Shown here in pieces: positions 7,455 to 16,123 of a stretch of DNA of 64,000 bases (positions are counted from its first letter, which is position 1; every line of letters begins with the position of its first letter). The notes under the pieces are model-generated. The model was not told the DNA's origin, ran no database searches, and was given only the letters and a program-made list of their open reading frames with translations. The DNA is from Streptococcus gallolyticus subsp. gallolyticus DSM 16831 (GTDB taxonomy: Bacteria > Bacillota > Bacilli > Lactobacillales > Streptococcaceae), in NCBI RefSeq assembly GCF_002000985.1, contig NZ_CP018822.1, positions 762,001 through 826,000 on the forward strand, in the 5' to 3' direction. Position numbers and translations under genes: made by a program.

Positions 7455-8218
7455 AAGAAACAAGAAGGTGGACAACAAAACAACGTATTTTAATCTATCT
7501 CGGAATTGCTATGGTGGGTTTACTTGTAGGTGTTCTTGCTGGTTACTTAAGTATCGATTTTAATGAGAATATTTTAACGTTCAAGTTTGCCACTTTTATG
7601 ATTTTGGCTTATGGACTTACTGCTATTTCAATTGTTGTTACATTATGGTTTATGTATCAAGCAAATCATTACCATGATCGTTATGAAAGCTTGGGTAATG
7701 ATACTGACGAAGATGATAGTTATGAGGTTTATCGCAAGACGTTTAAAAATTTAGAATTTGCACGTATTTTTTATAATGTTTCAATGGCTTTAATTCTTTT
7801 TTCTTTATTTGGAGCTCTTTATGACTTTCAAGATAAAATTCTTAGCAATGAATCACTTAGTCTTGGAACGTATGTAATGGATATAATTTTTCTAGCTTTG
7901 CTATTCATTTTTCAAGCAGCGATATTTAAATTAACTCAGAAAATTCGCCATTATAAATTGTCAGCTTTTCCAACAATTAAAGAAGTGAAAGAATTTGCTT
8001 ATTCTTACGATGAGGGTGAACTTCAAGCAAATTATGAACAAGCTTTCTTAATTGTTTTCAATCTGAATCAATTTTTACCAATTGCTTATGTGGTTCTGTA
8101 CATTTTAGCAATAGTAAGTTCTATTGATGTCACTTCAGGTTTGGTCGTAACGACAGCAATCTATCTCTATATTAATCTTGCGAACATTCGCTTCGTTAAT
8201 AAATATTTCAGAAAATAA
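7451..8218 (+). CDS. DUF3169-like membrane protein
   Basis: 255 residues with about six hydrophobic segments: residues ~12-33, ~42-66, ~104-124, ~137-160, ~196-216 and ~222-243. The cytoplasmic loop is acidic (N-D-T-D-E-D-D-S-Y-E). The general pattern, length and its position directly behind a small Xre regulator fit the DUF3169 family of uncharacterised Firmicutes membrane proteins; that family assignment is from memory of pattern, not a search. No catalytic motif is apparent. ATG overlaps the regulator's stop (4 bp), so translation is coupled and the two genes share the palindromic operator upstream. Confidence 0.65.
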   Translation: MKETRRWTTKQRILIYLGIAMVGLLVGVLAGYLSIDFNENILTFKFATFMILAYGLTAISIVVTLWFMYQANHYHDRYESLGNDTDEDDSYEVYRKTFKNLEFARIFYNVSMALILFSLFGALYDFQDKILSNESLSLGTYVMDIIFLALLFIFQAAIFKLTQKIRHYKLSAFPTIKEVKEFAYSYDEGELQANYEQAFLIVFNLNQFLPIAYVVLYILAIVSSIDVTSGLVVTTAIYLYINLANIRFVNKYFRK

Positions 8219-8227
8219 GAAAAATGA

Positions 8228-8256
8228 TTGACAGCGTTTTTAAATCGTGCTAATCT
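8228..8256 (+). promoter_or_regulatory. Promoter of the riboflavin operon
   Basis: TTGACA (8228-8233), 17-bp spacer, TAATCT (8251-8256). Transcription would start about 15-20 bp before the FMN aptamer. Confidence 0.65.
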
Positions 8257-8277
8257 AAAAAAGAATTGAATAGTTTT

Positions 8278-8518
8278 CTTCGGGGTGGGGTGTGATTCCC
8301 GACCGACGGTGATTCTTTGTCGTTGATTGCTATTTGCTTTTATTCGTTGTTGACGCCTCTTGCCTAACACCAGTTATGTCTGCGAGGTGTCGCCTAGACT
8401 AAAAGCAAATCATCAATCAACTTTGTTTGATAATCAAATGAGCAAAGATAAGTCCGTGAGCGCAAGCTGATCTGGTGTGATTCCAGAACCGACAGTATAG
8501 TCTGGATGGGAGAAGAAA
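8278..8518 (+). ncRNA. FMN riboswitch (RFN element)
   Basis: All conserved blocks of the FMN aptamer are present in order: GGGGTGGGGTGTGATTCCC and GACCGACGGTGA at the 5' side, AGTCCGTGAGCG in the middle, GATCTGGTGTGATTCCAGA, ACCGACAGTATAGTC and TGGATGGGAGAAGAA at the 3' end. The variable helix between the second and third blocks is greatly expanded (8323-8420: TTGATTG pairs with CAATCAA, and inside it GACGCCTC pairs with GAGGTGTC), making the element ~240 nt instead of ~140. It precedes ribD and, with the hairpin at 8583, should switch off the riboflavin operon when FMN is abundant. Confidence 0.95.
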
Positions 8519-8582
8519 TTGATAGAGTGTCAAAGGGCAAGTCTCTTGCTTTTTGGAATACTTTTTTAGTTGTCTTTGATTG

Positions 8583-8610
8583 CCTCGTAGTGTATTGCTA
8601 CGAGGTTTTT
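8583..8610 (+). terminator. Riboswitch expression-platform terminator
   Basis: CCTCGTAG and CTACGAGG form a perfect 8-bp stem with TGTATTG loop and T5, 65 bp after the FMN aptamer and before ribD. It is the expected attenuator hairpin of the FMN switch. Confidence 0.8.
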
Positions 8611-8738
8611 GATTACAATTATTGTTTTTTGGTGTTGCTTGATGTAACGGTAAAAATGAATTATCCCGATGAAATTGCTTTGGCTAAGGTCGCTAAGCTT
8701 GTTTTCATTGGGATTTTTTTGCTAGAAAGGAGGCTTTT

Positions 8739-9794
8739 ATGCACGAAAACTATATGGCACAGGCAATTGCAGAAGCTAAAAAAGGCTTTAGGCAGACCTA
8801 TACCAATCCCTTAGTTGGTGCGGTTATCGTTAAAAAAGGTCGTGTGATTGCTCGCGGTGCGCATTTGCAGTATGGTCACGAGCATGCTGAGAAAAATGCG
8901 ATTTTGCATTGTGAAGCCCCTGAAGAACTAGCCAATTCAACCCTTTATGTGACTTTGGAACCTTGTCATCATACTGGGAAGCAGCCGCCGTGTACGCAGG
9001 CGATTGTTGAAGCTGGCATTAAAAAGGTCGTTGTTGGACAACTTGACCCTAATCCTTTAGTTGCTGGAAAAGGTTTAGAATTCTTGAAAAGTCAAGGAAT
9101 TGAGGTCGTCACACAAGTTTTGGAAAATGAGGCACGCGTACTTAATCCGCATTATAATTTTTACCATGAACACAAGCGCCCTTACGTGGTTTTGAAACAA
9201 GCGGTGAGCTTGGATGGGAAAATTGCGGTACTTGGCAAACGAACTGCCTTGACCGATGATGAAACCAACCGTTTTGTTCATGATGAGCGAGATGATTACC
9301 AAGCCATTTTGGTTGGTGCTGACACGGTTTTGATTGATAATCCACGATTATTGGGCGCTGGGACGACTTTGTACCCGCTAGTACGCGTGATTTTGGACGA
9401 AACAGGGCGCATTTTTGACAAACGAGAGCTAGAAATTTTTAAAGATCAATCAGCGCCAGTTTACATTTTTAGTAGGCGACAAGTTGCGAATTTGCCTGCG
9501 CATATCACGGTTATAGCCTTATCTAATTTTTCCATTGCTAACATTTTGCAGGCGCTTTATGAGAAAAAGATTCAGTCTGTTTATGTCGAGGGCGGAGCGC
9601 AGGTTCATGATGCGTTTTTAGCGAGCGATTTATGGGATGAGCTCATTTCTTACGTGACCCCTAAGGTGATTGGTGGCAATGGCAGGGCTGCTATAGCAAG
9701 TTCTCGTCAGGTTGAACAAGTCCAAGATTTGCAGGATTTTTCAGTTCAAACAATTGGCACTAATCTGCGTTTGTCAGTCAAAAGGAGGTTGTGA
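8739..9794 (+). CDS. ribD: bifunctional riboflavin-specific deaminase/reductase RibD
   Basis: 351 residues. The N-terminal deaminase domain (~1-145) carries the zinc motif H-A-E-K-N-A and P-C-H-H-T-G-K-Q-P-P-C; the C-terminal reductase domain (~146-351) contains K-Q-A-V-S-L-D-G-K-I-A, D-A-I-L-V-G-A-D-T-V-type residues (Q-A-I-L-V-G-A-D-T-V) and Y-V-E-G-G-A-Q-V-H. It performs the second and third steps from the GTP-derived pyrimidine in riboflavin synthesis. ATG has a strong AAAGGAGG site. It is the first gene of the riboswitch-controlled ribD-ribE-ribBA-ribH operon and overlaps ribE by one base. Confidence 0.97.
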   Translation: MHENYMAQAIAEAKKGFRQTYTNPLVGAVIVKKGRVIARGAHLQYGHEHAEKNAILHCEAPEELANSTLYVTLEPCHHTGKQPPCTQAIVEAGIKKVVVGQLDPNPLVAGKGLEFLKSQGIEVVTQVLENEARVLNPHYNFYHEHKRPYVVLKQAVSLDGKIAVLGKRTALTDDETNRFVHDERDDYQAILVGADTVLIDNPRLLGAGTTLYPLVRVILDETGRIFDKRELEIFKDQSAPVYIFSRRQVANLPAHITVIALSNFSIANILQALYEKKIQSVYVEGGAQVHDAFLASDLWDELISYVTPKVIGGNGRAAIASSRQVEQVQDLQDFSVQTIGTNLRLSVKRRL

Positions 9795-10396
9795 TGTTTA
9801 CAGGATTAATTCAAGAACAAGGGCGTATCAGCCGAATCGTCAAACAGCAACACAGTATCAAATTAACTTGCAAAGCTTCACGAAAATTATTAGCGGATTA
9901 CAAAATCGGTGATAGTATGGCAATCAACGGTGTTTGTCTGACTTGTGTGGCTAAAACAGGTGATACGTTTACGGTGGATATTATGCCAGAGACTTTTAAG
10001 CGCACTATTTTTTCAGAATGTCGTATCGGTGATTTGGTGAATCTTGAGCTGGCTATGGCTGCTAATGCACGTTTTGAAGGGCACCTTGTGACGGGGCACG
10101 TTGATAGTGTCGCAACTCTCATCCAAAAACACAGCGATGAAAATGCCATTGTGCTCAGCTTTGCTATTTCCCAAGAACTTGCAGGGCAAATCGTGGGGCA
10201 GGGCTCAATCGCAGTCAATGGTGTTAGTCTGACGGTGGTGTCGGTGACGTCTGGGCAATTTAGCGTGTCGCTGATTCCGCATACGGCGAAAGAAACTAAC
10301 TTGGCTCGACTCAAAAAAGGCGATAAGGTCAATATCGAGACAGATATTTTAGCCAAGTACATGCAAGCACAAGTTGCAAAAATGGGAGGACAATAA
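9794..10396 (+). CDS. ribE: riboflavin synthase alpha chain
   Basis: 200 residues starting M-F-T-G-L-I-Q-E-Q-G, the canonical N-terminus. Two lumazine-binding repeats are visible: S-M-A-I-N-G-V-C-L-T-C-V in the first barrel and S-I-A-V-N-G-V-S-L-T-V-V in the second, with G-H-V-D-S-V-A between them. It dismutates two 6,7-dimethyl-8-ribityllumazine molecules to riboflavin. The ATG at 9794 overlaps the ribD stop (TGATG), with AAAGGAGG five bases away; a GTG immediately upstream is in frame but less likely. ribBA starts right after its stop codon. Confidence 0.96.
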   Translation: MFTGLIQEQGRISRIVKQQHSIKLTCKASRKLLADYKIGDSMAINGVCLTCVAKTGDTFTVDIMPETFKRTIFSECRIGDLVNLELAMAANARFEGHLVTGHVDSVATLIQKHSDENAIVLSFAISQELAGQIVGQGSIAVNGVSLTVVSVTSGQFSVSLIPHTAKETNLARLKKGDKVNIETDILAKYMQAQVAKMGGQ

Positions 10397-11575
10397 ATGT
10401 TTAAGGATGTCGAAAAAGCTCTTGCTGATTTGAAAGCAGGAAAATTAATCGTGGTGGTTGATGATGATGACCGCGAAGCAGAAGGAGATTTGGTTGGTTT
10501 AGCCGAATTGGCTAGCGCTGACAATGTGAACTTTATGACCAAGCATGCGCGTGGTTTGATTTGTGCACCAGTATCTAAAAGCATTGCTGAGCGTTTGGAA
10601 CTTGTTCCTGTGTCAGAAGAAAATACTGATGCGCATGGCACCGCCTTTACTATCAGCGTGGACCATAAAGAAACCTCAACAGGTATTTCAGCCTTTGACC
10701 GTGCTAAGACCATTCAAACCTTGGCTGCTAAGGTTAGTAAAGCTAGTGATTTTCACCGACCTGGGCATATGTTTCCTTTGGTTGGACGAAGCGGCGGTGT
10801 TTTGCAACGGCGTGGGCATACGGAAGCTAGTCTTGATTTAGCACGTTTGGCTGGTAGCACAGAAGCAGCTTATATTTGCGAAATTTTAAAAGATGATGGC
10901 ACCATGGCGCGAAAGGCTGATTTGCATGAATTTGCACAGAAATGGCATTTGACCATGATTGAAGTGGGAGATATCGCACGTTATGTGAGCTTTCAAGATA
11001 GCCCAAAGGTAACGTTACCGTCGGCTTATGGTGATTTTGAGCTTCGCTTGTTTGAAGATGAGAAAAAACGTGAGCACCTCTTGTTATCAAAAGGTGACCT
11101 GACGTCTGATGAACCACTGTTAGTTCGTTTGCATTCGGAATGTTTGACAGGTGATGTTTTAGGCTCTTTACGTTGTGATTGTGGTGAGCAGCTGCACGCA
11201 GCGATGAAGAAAATTGATGAGGCTGGACGCGGAGCGATTTTATACCTTCGCCAAGAAGGACGTGGCATTGGGCTTAAAAATAAGCTCAAAGCTTATCAGT
11301 TGCAAGAAAAAGGAGTTGATACCTATGATGCCAATCTTGAGCTTGGTTTTGCGCCAGATGAGCGTGATTACCAGATTGCAACAGACATCTTGTCCTTTTT
11401 GAACATTAAGCAAATCAAGCTTTTAACTAACAATCCTGACAAGCTAGAACAGCTTGAAAAATCTGGTATCGAGATTGTCGAACGCTTGCCGTTGCAAATT
11501 CCAGCGCACGTTGAAAATCGTGCTTACTTGCAAACCAAACAAGAAAAATTTCATCATTTATTACACATCGTTTAA
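10397..11575 (+). CDS. ribBA: bifunctional 3,4-dihydroxy-2-butanone-4-phosphate synthase/GTP cyclohydrolase II
   Basis: 392 residues. The N-terminal synthase domain (~1-200) has [13 protein letters not shown], the acidic metal-binding motif, and [13 protein letters not shown]. The C-terminal cyclohydrolase II domain has the zinc ligands in [18 protein letters not shown] and the loop [10 protein letters not shown]. It provides both branches of riboflavin precursors, from ribulose 5-phosphate and GTP. It immediately follows ribE and is followed 11 bp later by ribH. Domain order and length are standard for Firmicutes. Confidence 0.97.
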   Translation: MFKDVEKALADLKAGKLIVVVDDDDREAEGDLVGLAELASADNVNFMTKHARGLICAPVSKSIAERLELVPVSEENTDAHGTAFTISVDHKETSTGISAFDRAKTIQTLAAKVSKASDFHRPGHMFPLVGRSGGVLQRRGHTEASLDLARLAGSTEAAYICEILKDDGTMARKADLHEFAQKWHLTMIEVGDIARYVSFQDSPKVTLPSAYGDFELRLFEDEKKREHLLLSKGDLTSDEPLLVRLHSECLTGDVLGSLRCDCGEQLHAAMKKIDEAGRGAILYLRQEGRGIGLKNKLKAYQLQEKGVDTYDANLELGFAPDERDYQIATDILSFLNIKQIKLLTNNPDKLEQLEKSGIEIVERLPLQIPAHVENRAYLQTKQEKFHHLLHIV

Positions 11576-11586
11576 GGAGAAAAATC

Positions 11587-12048
11587 ATGACAACATTTGA
11601 AGGAAAATTTATCGGAAAAGATGTCAAAATTGCTATCGTCGTTGCACGCTTTAATGAATTTATTACCTCAAAATTATTAGGCGGAGCAATGGACGGCTTG
11701 ATTCGTAACGAAGTAGCTAAAGAAGCTATTGATGTTTACTGGGTTCCAGGTGCTTTTGAAATTCCATTTATGACGAAAAAAATCGTTACAAGTGGAAAAT
11801 ACGACGGTGTTATCACACTTGGTAGCGTTATTCGTGGGTCAACTAGTCATTACGATCTTGTTTGTAATGAAGTAGCTAAAGGTATCGGGCAAATCAATCT
11901 CACAAGTGACATTCCAGTCATGTTTGGCGTGATTACGACAGAAGATATTGAGCAAGCCATCGAACGCTCAGGCTCAAAAGCAGGAAATAAAGGTAGTGAA
12001 TGCGCACAAGGTGTGCTTGAAATGATTAACCTAGCAAAACAACTCTAA
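11587..12048 (+). CDS. ribH: 6,7-dimethyl-8-ribityllumazine synthase
   Basis: 153 residues with the lumazine synthase signatures [31 protein letters not shown] (catalytic His in the last) and [10 protein letters not shown]. It condenses the RibBA and RibD products into the lumazine substrate of RibE. The final strong hairpin at 12070 ends the operon. Nothing unusual apart from the typical small size of the icosahedral-shell subunit. Confidence 0.97.
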   Translation: MTTFEGKFIGKDVKIAIVVARFNEFITSKLLGGAMDGLIRNEVAKEAIDVYWVPGAFEIPFMTKKIVTSGKYDGVITLGSVIRGSTSHYDLVCNEVAKGIGQINLTSDIPVMFGVITTEDIEQAIERSGSKAGNKGSECAQGVLEMINLAKQL

Positions 12049-12069
12049 ACCAAACGTGATAGATAGCAA

Positions 12070-12101
12070 AAAGCTGAGCAAGAACGCTCAGCTTTGTTTT
12101 T
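12070..12101 (+). terminator. Rho-independent terminator of the rib operon
   Basis: AAAGCTGAGC and GCTCAGCTTT form a perfect 10-bp stem with an AAGAAC loop, followed by GTTTTT. Confidence 0.85.
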
Positions 12102-12233
12102 ACCTTAGATATAGGTTAGAGTATATAAGTTAACTAGACTATTGGACTGTTTTTCTTAATTGATTTAGTAAATTTACAGAAAATCGACGCAAATAATTTT
12201 TCTGTTTCAAATTTTAAAAGTATTGAAAAGTCA

Positions 12234-12262
12234 TTGCCTACTGCTTAAAAATTGACTATACT
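12234..12262 (+). promoter_or_regulatory. Promoter with long leader upstream of lipoprotein gene
   Basis: TTGCCT (12234-12239), 17-bp spacer, TATACT (12257-12262). The start codon is ~105 bp further on. The leader contains a direct repeat, TGTCACAT, twice with TAAAAA between (about 12294-12315). The rest of the 12102-12233 gap shows no gene. Confidence 0.5.
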
Positions 12263-12373
12263 GATAGCCAAGATTAAACAGTTATGTTTTTTCTGTCACA
12301 TTAAAAATGTCACATGGGTTGTTTTCTACTGTTCAAAGTATGAAATCAGAGGAACTTTCAAAGGGAGAATTTT

Positions 12374-12907
12374 ATGAAAAAAACAGTAACCTATTTAGCT
12401 TTAGCCGCAACGAGCGTTTTATTTCTAACTGCTTGTAGTAATAATAATCAAGAATCTACAAATACATCAAGTTCATCAAATGTATCGACGTCATCAAATT
12501 TATCTTCTTCTACAAGTAGTTCATCAGAGACGACAGGTGGAGGATTTGTAACTTATTCAGACGGAAGTCAGATTACAGTTGGAGATGGTGGTGCTTTTGA
12601 GGTAACTCTATCAGACGGAACGCTTATCACGTATAATACAGACGGGAGTTATGTTATCATTGAATCAGACGGTAGTAATATTTCAAAAGCCTCTGATGGT
12701 TCGTATGCAATTGTCTTGGCATCAGGAACAAATATTGCTTATCAATCATCAGGAACATATGTCATTACCGAAGCAACAGGAAATATTGAAACAGGAAATA
12801 ACTCTGATACTTTAGACGACTATCTTGAAGAAAATGACTATCCTACATTGTCGGAATACGATGAGCAAGTACAAGATATTGTTGATTATGTGAATGAGAA
12901 TTCGTAA
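12374..12907 (+). CDS. repeat-containing lipoprotein of unknown function
   Basis: 177 residues. M-K-K-T-V-T-Y-L-A-L-A-A-T-S-V-L-F-L-T-A-C is a signal peptide with a clear lipobox (L-T-A-C, Cys21), so the mature protein should be lipid-anchored on the outer face of the membrane. A Ser/Thr/Asn-rich linker (~22-54) is followed by four or more short repeats of the type S-D-G-S-x-I and S-D-G-T-x-I/S-G-T-x-I (residues ~60-135), suggesting a small beta-repeat structure. The C-terminal ~40 residues are acidic (D-T-L-D-D-Y-L-E-E-N-D-Y). I do not recognise a family. It is transcribed alone between two terminators. Confidence 0.8.
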   Translation: MKKTVTYLALAATSVLFLTACSNNNQESTNTSSSSNVSTSSNLSSSTSSSSETTGGGFVTYSDGSQITVGDGGAFEVTLSDGTLITYNTDGSYVIIESDGSNISKASDGSYAIVLASGTNIAYQSSGTYVITEATGNIETGNNSDTLDDYLEENDYPTLSEYDEQVQDIVDYVNENS

Positions 12908-12942
12908 ATTAAACATATAGAAATAACATTTTTAATGTGGAG

Positions 12943-12969
12943 AGACGGCTTTTCGAAAGCTGTCTTTTT
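12943..12969 (+). terminator. Rho-independent terminator
   Basis: AGACGGCTTT and AAAGCTGTCT (one G-U) with TCG loop and T5, 35 bp after the lipoprotein gene. Confidence 0.8.
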
Positions 12970-13182
12970 ATTGTTTACATTAAATTATCTGATAAATAGA
13001 ATCTCCACTGTGAGAGTGAATTTAGTATACAGGTTAACCTCTTCCTCATACGATAATTTGGCGTATCAGACCGTTTTTATGACTATAGCTAGTTAAAAAG
13101 AAACAATAAGTTTTTTACACTATACCAAAATATATCTTACCAATGGTTAGTACCTGCTTTGTTTTTATACATTTCGTCATTC

Positions 13183-14043
13183 TCATTTCAAATTTGCCCA
13201 AGCAGTTTGAATGGCGGCAATTTCCTCTTTGAACTGTGATTTGTTCGTTTTCAGATAGGCAAGGTAAAAATCAATCTGTGCTGTTTCGTCGGTAATCAGC
13301 ATTTCTAAACGGCGATTGTGGACTTGGCTTTCGCGCGTGAGCTGCGTAATATTGGTTGTGAAATACGGCAAACTCGAATAGCGCCTAATTTCATTGAAAT
13401 CATCAACTTCATCTTGGTAAATGAATTTCGCATTTGGAATATTGTCCTCGATAATTTGTTGCCAAATACCAATGTCGCGAAGAACCACGAAACTAAAACC
13501 AGCCATTTCTTGAAACGTCGTTTCGGTTTTATTAGCTGGGACAACCATGGCATCACTGTTAACACGTAAACTTTCCGTGCCGACATAAAGTGATTCGATG
13601 TCATCTGTTTGAATTTCTTGGTGCGTGAAAATGAGCTGATAATCTTGAGAAAGCAATTTAGCAATAACTTCATTTTCAGAAAGTAAATCATTATCAATGC
13701 TAATATGCTCGGATCCCACATCTTCGGCAATGTAAAGCGGACCAGGAGCTACCGAACCTAATCGTATTTTTCCTGAATGTTTCTCAAAATCTTGGATATG
13801 CTTGATGAAGGCTTGCTTGGCTTCTAGTAATTTTTCAGCTTCTTTGGCAGCTAATTGACCTGTTTCCGTTAAGCTAATGCGATTAGGAGTTCGTTTGAAT
13901 AAAGTTACTCCGAGTTCGTTTTCGAGTTTTTGCATGCCTCGTGTGACCGTTGGCTGAGTGACCATGAGATGTTCTGCTGTGGCAGAGAGCGTACCATATT
14001 TGGCAAAAGCAACGAGGGCTTCTAAGAGGTAGTCATCAATCAT
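13183..14043 (-). CDS. LysR family transcriptional regulator
   Basis: 286 residues. The N-terminal winged HTH reads L-L-E-A-L-V-A-F-A-K-Y-G-T-L-S-A-T-A-E-H-L-M-V-T-Q-P-T-V-T-R-G-M-Q-K-L-E-N-E-L-G-V-T-L-F-K-R, a standard LysR domain, followed by the helical linker (K-L-L-E-A-K-Q-A-F-I-K-H) and an effector-binding domain beginning I-R-L-G-S-V-A-P-G. The start codon has GAAAGGAG upstream. It is divergent from an aldo/keto reductase gene; the shared 184-bp region holds two T-N11-A boxes (14066 and 14131), and a third lies before the next reductase gene. It therefore probably controls both reductases and itself. Effector unknown. Confidence 0.92.
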   Translation of the reverse strand: MIDDYLLEALVAFAKYGTLSATAEHLMVTQPTVTRGMQKLENELGVTLFKRTPNRISLTETGQLAAKEAEKLLEAKQAFIKHIQDFEKHSGKIRLGSVAPGPLYIAEDVGSEHISIDNDLLSENEVIAKLLSQDYQLIFTHQEIQTDDIESLYVGTESLRVNSDAMVVPANKTETTFQEMAGFSFVVLRDIGIWQQIIEDNIPNAKFIYQDEVDDFNEIRRYSSLPYFTTNITQLTRESQVHNRRLEMLITDETAQIDFYLAYLKTNKSQFKEEIAAIQTAWANLK

Positions 14044-14065
14044 GAATACTCTCCTTTCTGATTAT

Positions 14066-14082
14066 CATACGTTACAAGTATG
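14066..14082. promoter_or_regulatory. LysR box proximal to the regulator gene
   Basis: CATACGTTACAAGTATG: CATAC/GTATG arms with a T-N11-A core (T14068, A14080). It lies 23 bp upstream of the lysR start codon, a typical autoregulatory position. Confidence 0.55.
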
Positions 14083-14130
14083 CTACCACAGAAGCTGAGC
14101 TATTTTCAAATAAAAAGTAACACTAAACCA

Positions 14131-14149
14131 GTATACGTAAAACGCATAC
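14131..14149. promoter_or_regulatory. LysR box upstream of aldo/keto reductase
   Basis: GTATACGTAAAACGCATAC: arms GTATxCG/CGxATAC with T-N11-A core. It is ~80 bp before the reductase start, a suitable activation site. Confidence 0.6.
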
Positions 14150-14227
14150 TAGCTTAGCACATAAGTAATGTACTTTTGAGCCATTTAGACGTAAAATGTA
14201 GGCATAAAAAAGAACGAGGTAAAAATA

Positions 14228-15088
14228 ATGACAGAAACAATTACTTTAAATGATGGCAATCGTATTCCAGCAGTTGGGTTTGGTGTTTTCCAAATTCCAG
14301 CAGACGGTTCGACCTATACAGCTGTTAAGGAAGCCTTAGAAGTTGGTTACCGTCATATTGACACAGCGCAAGCTTATTTTAACGAAAAAGAAGTCGGACA
14401 AGCTATCAAAGATTCAGGCATTCCACGTGATGAAATCTTTGTCACTAGTAAACTTTGGATTCAAGATTATGCTTACGAAACTGCTAAAGCAACCATTGAT
14501 GCAACCTTGGAAAAAATGGGGCTTGATTACCTTGACCTCTACCTGCTTCACCAACCTTATGGCAAAGTCGAAGAAGCTTGGAAAGCTCTAGAAGAAGCCA
14601 AAGCAGCTGGTAAAATCAAATCAATCGGTGTGTCAAACTTCACGCCAAACTTTTGGAATCAATTTGTTCCACATTTCAATACGATTCCAGCTGTTAACCA
14701 AGTAGAGTTCAACCCCTATTTCCAACAAAAAGCTCTACGTGACTTGCTTGCAAAGGATGATGTTAAAATCGAAGCTTGGGCACCACTCGGACAAGGAAAT
14801 AAAGACTTATTTGCCGAACCAATCATCACAGCCTTGGCTAACAAATATGGCAAAGATGCTGGGCAAATTATTTTGCGATTTGAAGTGCAAGAAGGTATCA
14901 TCGTCTTGCCAAAATCAACCAAGAAAGTTCGTATGGTATCAAACAAAGAACTCTTTGATTTTGAATTGACCACTGAAGAAATGGCAGAGCTTCGTGCCCT
15001 TGACAAAGGAAAAGGTGCTCATGACCCAGACGCACCAGGTGTTGGAGACTGGCTACTTTCTAACTATGATGTTCATGCTAATGATTAA
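14228..15088 (+). CDS. aldo/keto reductase
   Basis: 286-residue AKR with H-I-D-T-A-Q-A-Y-F-N-E (Asp, Tyr), V-T-S-K-L-W (Lys), and Y-L-L-H-Q-P (His) as the catalytic tetrad, and V-L-P-K-S-T-K-K-V near the C-terminus for NADPH. The final residues (D-P-D-A-P-G-V-G-D-W-L) are typical of 2,5-diketo-gluconate reductase-like AKRs. It lies opposite the LysR gene, has its own terminator at 15098, and is followed by a paralogue with a matching LysR box. Expected substrate class: small aldehydes or ketones; not resolvable here. Confidence 0.92.
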   Translation: MTETITLNDGNRIPAVGFGVFQIPADGSTYTAVKEALEVGYRHIDTAQAYFNEKEVGQAIKDSGIPRDEIFVTSKLWIQDYAYETAKATIDATLEKMGLDYLDLYLLHQPYGKVEEAWKALEEAKAAGKIKSIGVSNFTPNFWNQFVPHFNTIPAVNQVEFNPYFQQKALRDLLAKDDVKIEAWAPLGQGNKDLFAEPIITALANKYGKDAGQIILRFEVQEGIIVLPKSTKKVRMVSNKELFDFELTTEEMAELRALDKGKGAHDPDAPGVGDWLLSNYDVHAND

Positions 15089-15097
15089 TGGCTCTTT

Positions 15098-15127
15098 CAG
15101 CTCCCTAGCGGAGCTGTTTTTTTATTT
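15098..15127 (+). terminator. Rho-independent terminator
   Basis: CAGCTCC and GGAGCTG form a 7-bp stem with CTAGC loop and a long T-run. It separates the two reductase genes into distinct transcripts. Confidence 0.8.
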
Positions 15128-15136
15128 AAAAACAAT

Positions 15137-15154
15137 TATACGCCAACTGCATAC
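15137..15154. promoter_or_regulatory. Third LysR-type box, upstream of second reductase
   Basis: TATACGCCAACTGCATAC shares TATACG and GCATAC with the box at 14131 and keeps the T-N11-A core (T15139, A15151). It suggests the LysR protein also controls the gene at 15243. Confidence 0.5.
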
Positions 15155-15242
15155 TAGCATAGAAAAGAAGTAATTTTAAAAGAAGCAGTAGCATTTTATA
15201 ATAAAATCATCAAGAAAATGATTAACCAAAGGAGAAAAAATA

Positions 15243-16106
15243 ATGATTCAACAACCTACAATAACACTTAATAACGGCGTTAAAATGCCCATGGTCGGCT
15301 TTGGTGTTTTCCAAATTCCTGACCCAGATGTTTGTCAAAAAGCTGTCGAAGAAGCCATCAAAACAGGCTACCGTTTAATCGACACCGCAGAAGCTTATGG
15401 CAACGAAGAAGCCGTCGGCAAAGCTATCAAAGCTTCAGGTGTTCCGCGTGAAGAACTCTTTATCACAACAAAAGCTTTCATTCAACACATTAATTACGAA
15501 GGTGCCAAGGAGGCTTTTGAAGAATCGCTGCGCAAACTTGATACTGATTACATCGACCTTTATTTGCTTCACCAACCCGTGGGCGATACTTTTGGGGCAT
15601 GGCGTGCGCTGGAAGAACTTTACAAAGACGGAAAAATTCGTGCCATTGGTGTATCAAATTTCGAAGATGGCCAATTAGCTAACCTTGCTATTTTCAATGA
15701 TGTCATTCCTGCTGTAAATCAGATTGAACTTCATGTCTTTAATCAAAAAGATGATTCTGTCGCTTACCAAGCGTCTAAAGGTGTTCAAGTTGAAAGCTGG
15801 GGTGCTTTTGCTGAAGGACGATTTGATGTCTTTAACAACCCTGTTCTAAAAGCTATCGCTGATAAATACGGCAAAACAACAGCACAAGTGATGCTTCGCT
15901 GGCAATTACAACGTGGTATCGTTAGCTTATCAAAATCGGCCAAACCAGAACGTATCCGCCAAAATTTTGATATTTTTGACTTCGAATTATCTGACGACGA
16001 CATGGCACAAATCAAAACACTCAATACGAATACAACTGTCTTTGCAGACCACCACGAAGCCGCAACGTTTGAACTCCTAGCGGGTTTTGTCGGAAAATCG
16101 TTTTAA
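15243..16106 (+). CDS. aldo/keto reductase
   Basis: 287-residue AKR. The tetrad is in L-I-D-T-A-E-A-Y-G-N-E, I-T-T-K-A-F, and Y-L-L-H-Q-P; S-L-S-K-S-A-K-P-E-R is the cofactor-phosphate loop. It is the fourth AKR in this window and resembles the 2299 protein in its D-A-x-L-K-A-I-A-D-K-Y-type C-terminal half. Strong RBS (AAAGGAG). It is followed 17 bp later by a small SnoaL-like gene, so the two are likely co-transcribed under the LysR box at 15137. Confidence 0.92.
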   Translation: MIQQPTITLNNGVKMPMVGFGVFQIPDPDVCQKAVEEAIKTGYRLIDTAEAYGNEEAVGKAIKASGVPREELFITTKAFIQHINYEGAKEAFEESLRKLDTDYIDLYLLHQPVGDTFGAWRALEELYKDGKIRAIGVSNFEDGQLANLAIFNDVIPAVNQIELHVFNQKDDSVAYQASKGVQVESWGAFAEGRFDVFNNPVLKAIADKYGKTTAQVMLRWQLQRGIVSLSKSAKPERIRQNFDIFDFELSDDDMAQIKTLNTNTTVFADHHEAATFELLAGFVGKSF

Positions 16107-16123
16107 AATAGAGGAAAATTGTT

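Noticed and set aside
8506..8814. 102-residue plus-strand open frame
   Set aside because: It starts inside the FMN riboswitch, crosses the terminator at 8583 and overlaps ribD; no suitable ribosome-binding site.
9898..10713. 271-residue minus-strand open frame
   Set aside because: Antisense to ribE and ribBA, with Ser/Ala/Thr-rich low-complexity translation typical of a shadow frame.
13048..13066. ATACG-N9-CGTAT as a fourth LysR box
   Set aside because: The half-sites resemble the others, but the spacing differs and it lies downstream of the lysR gene away from any start.
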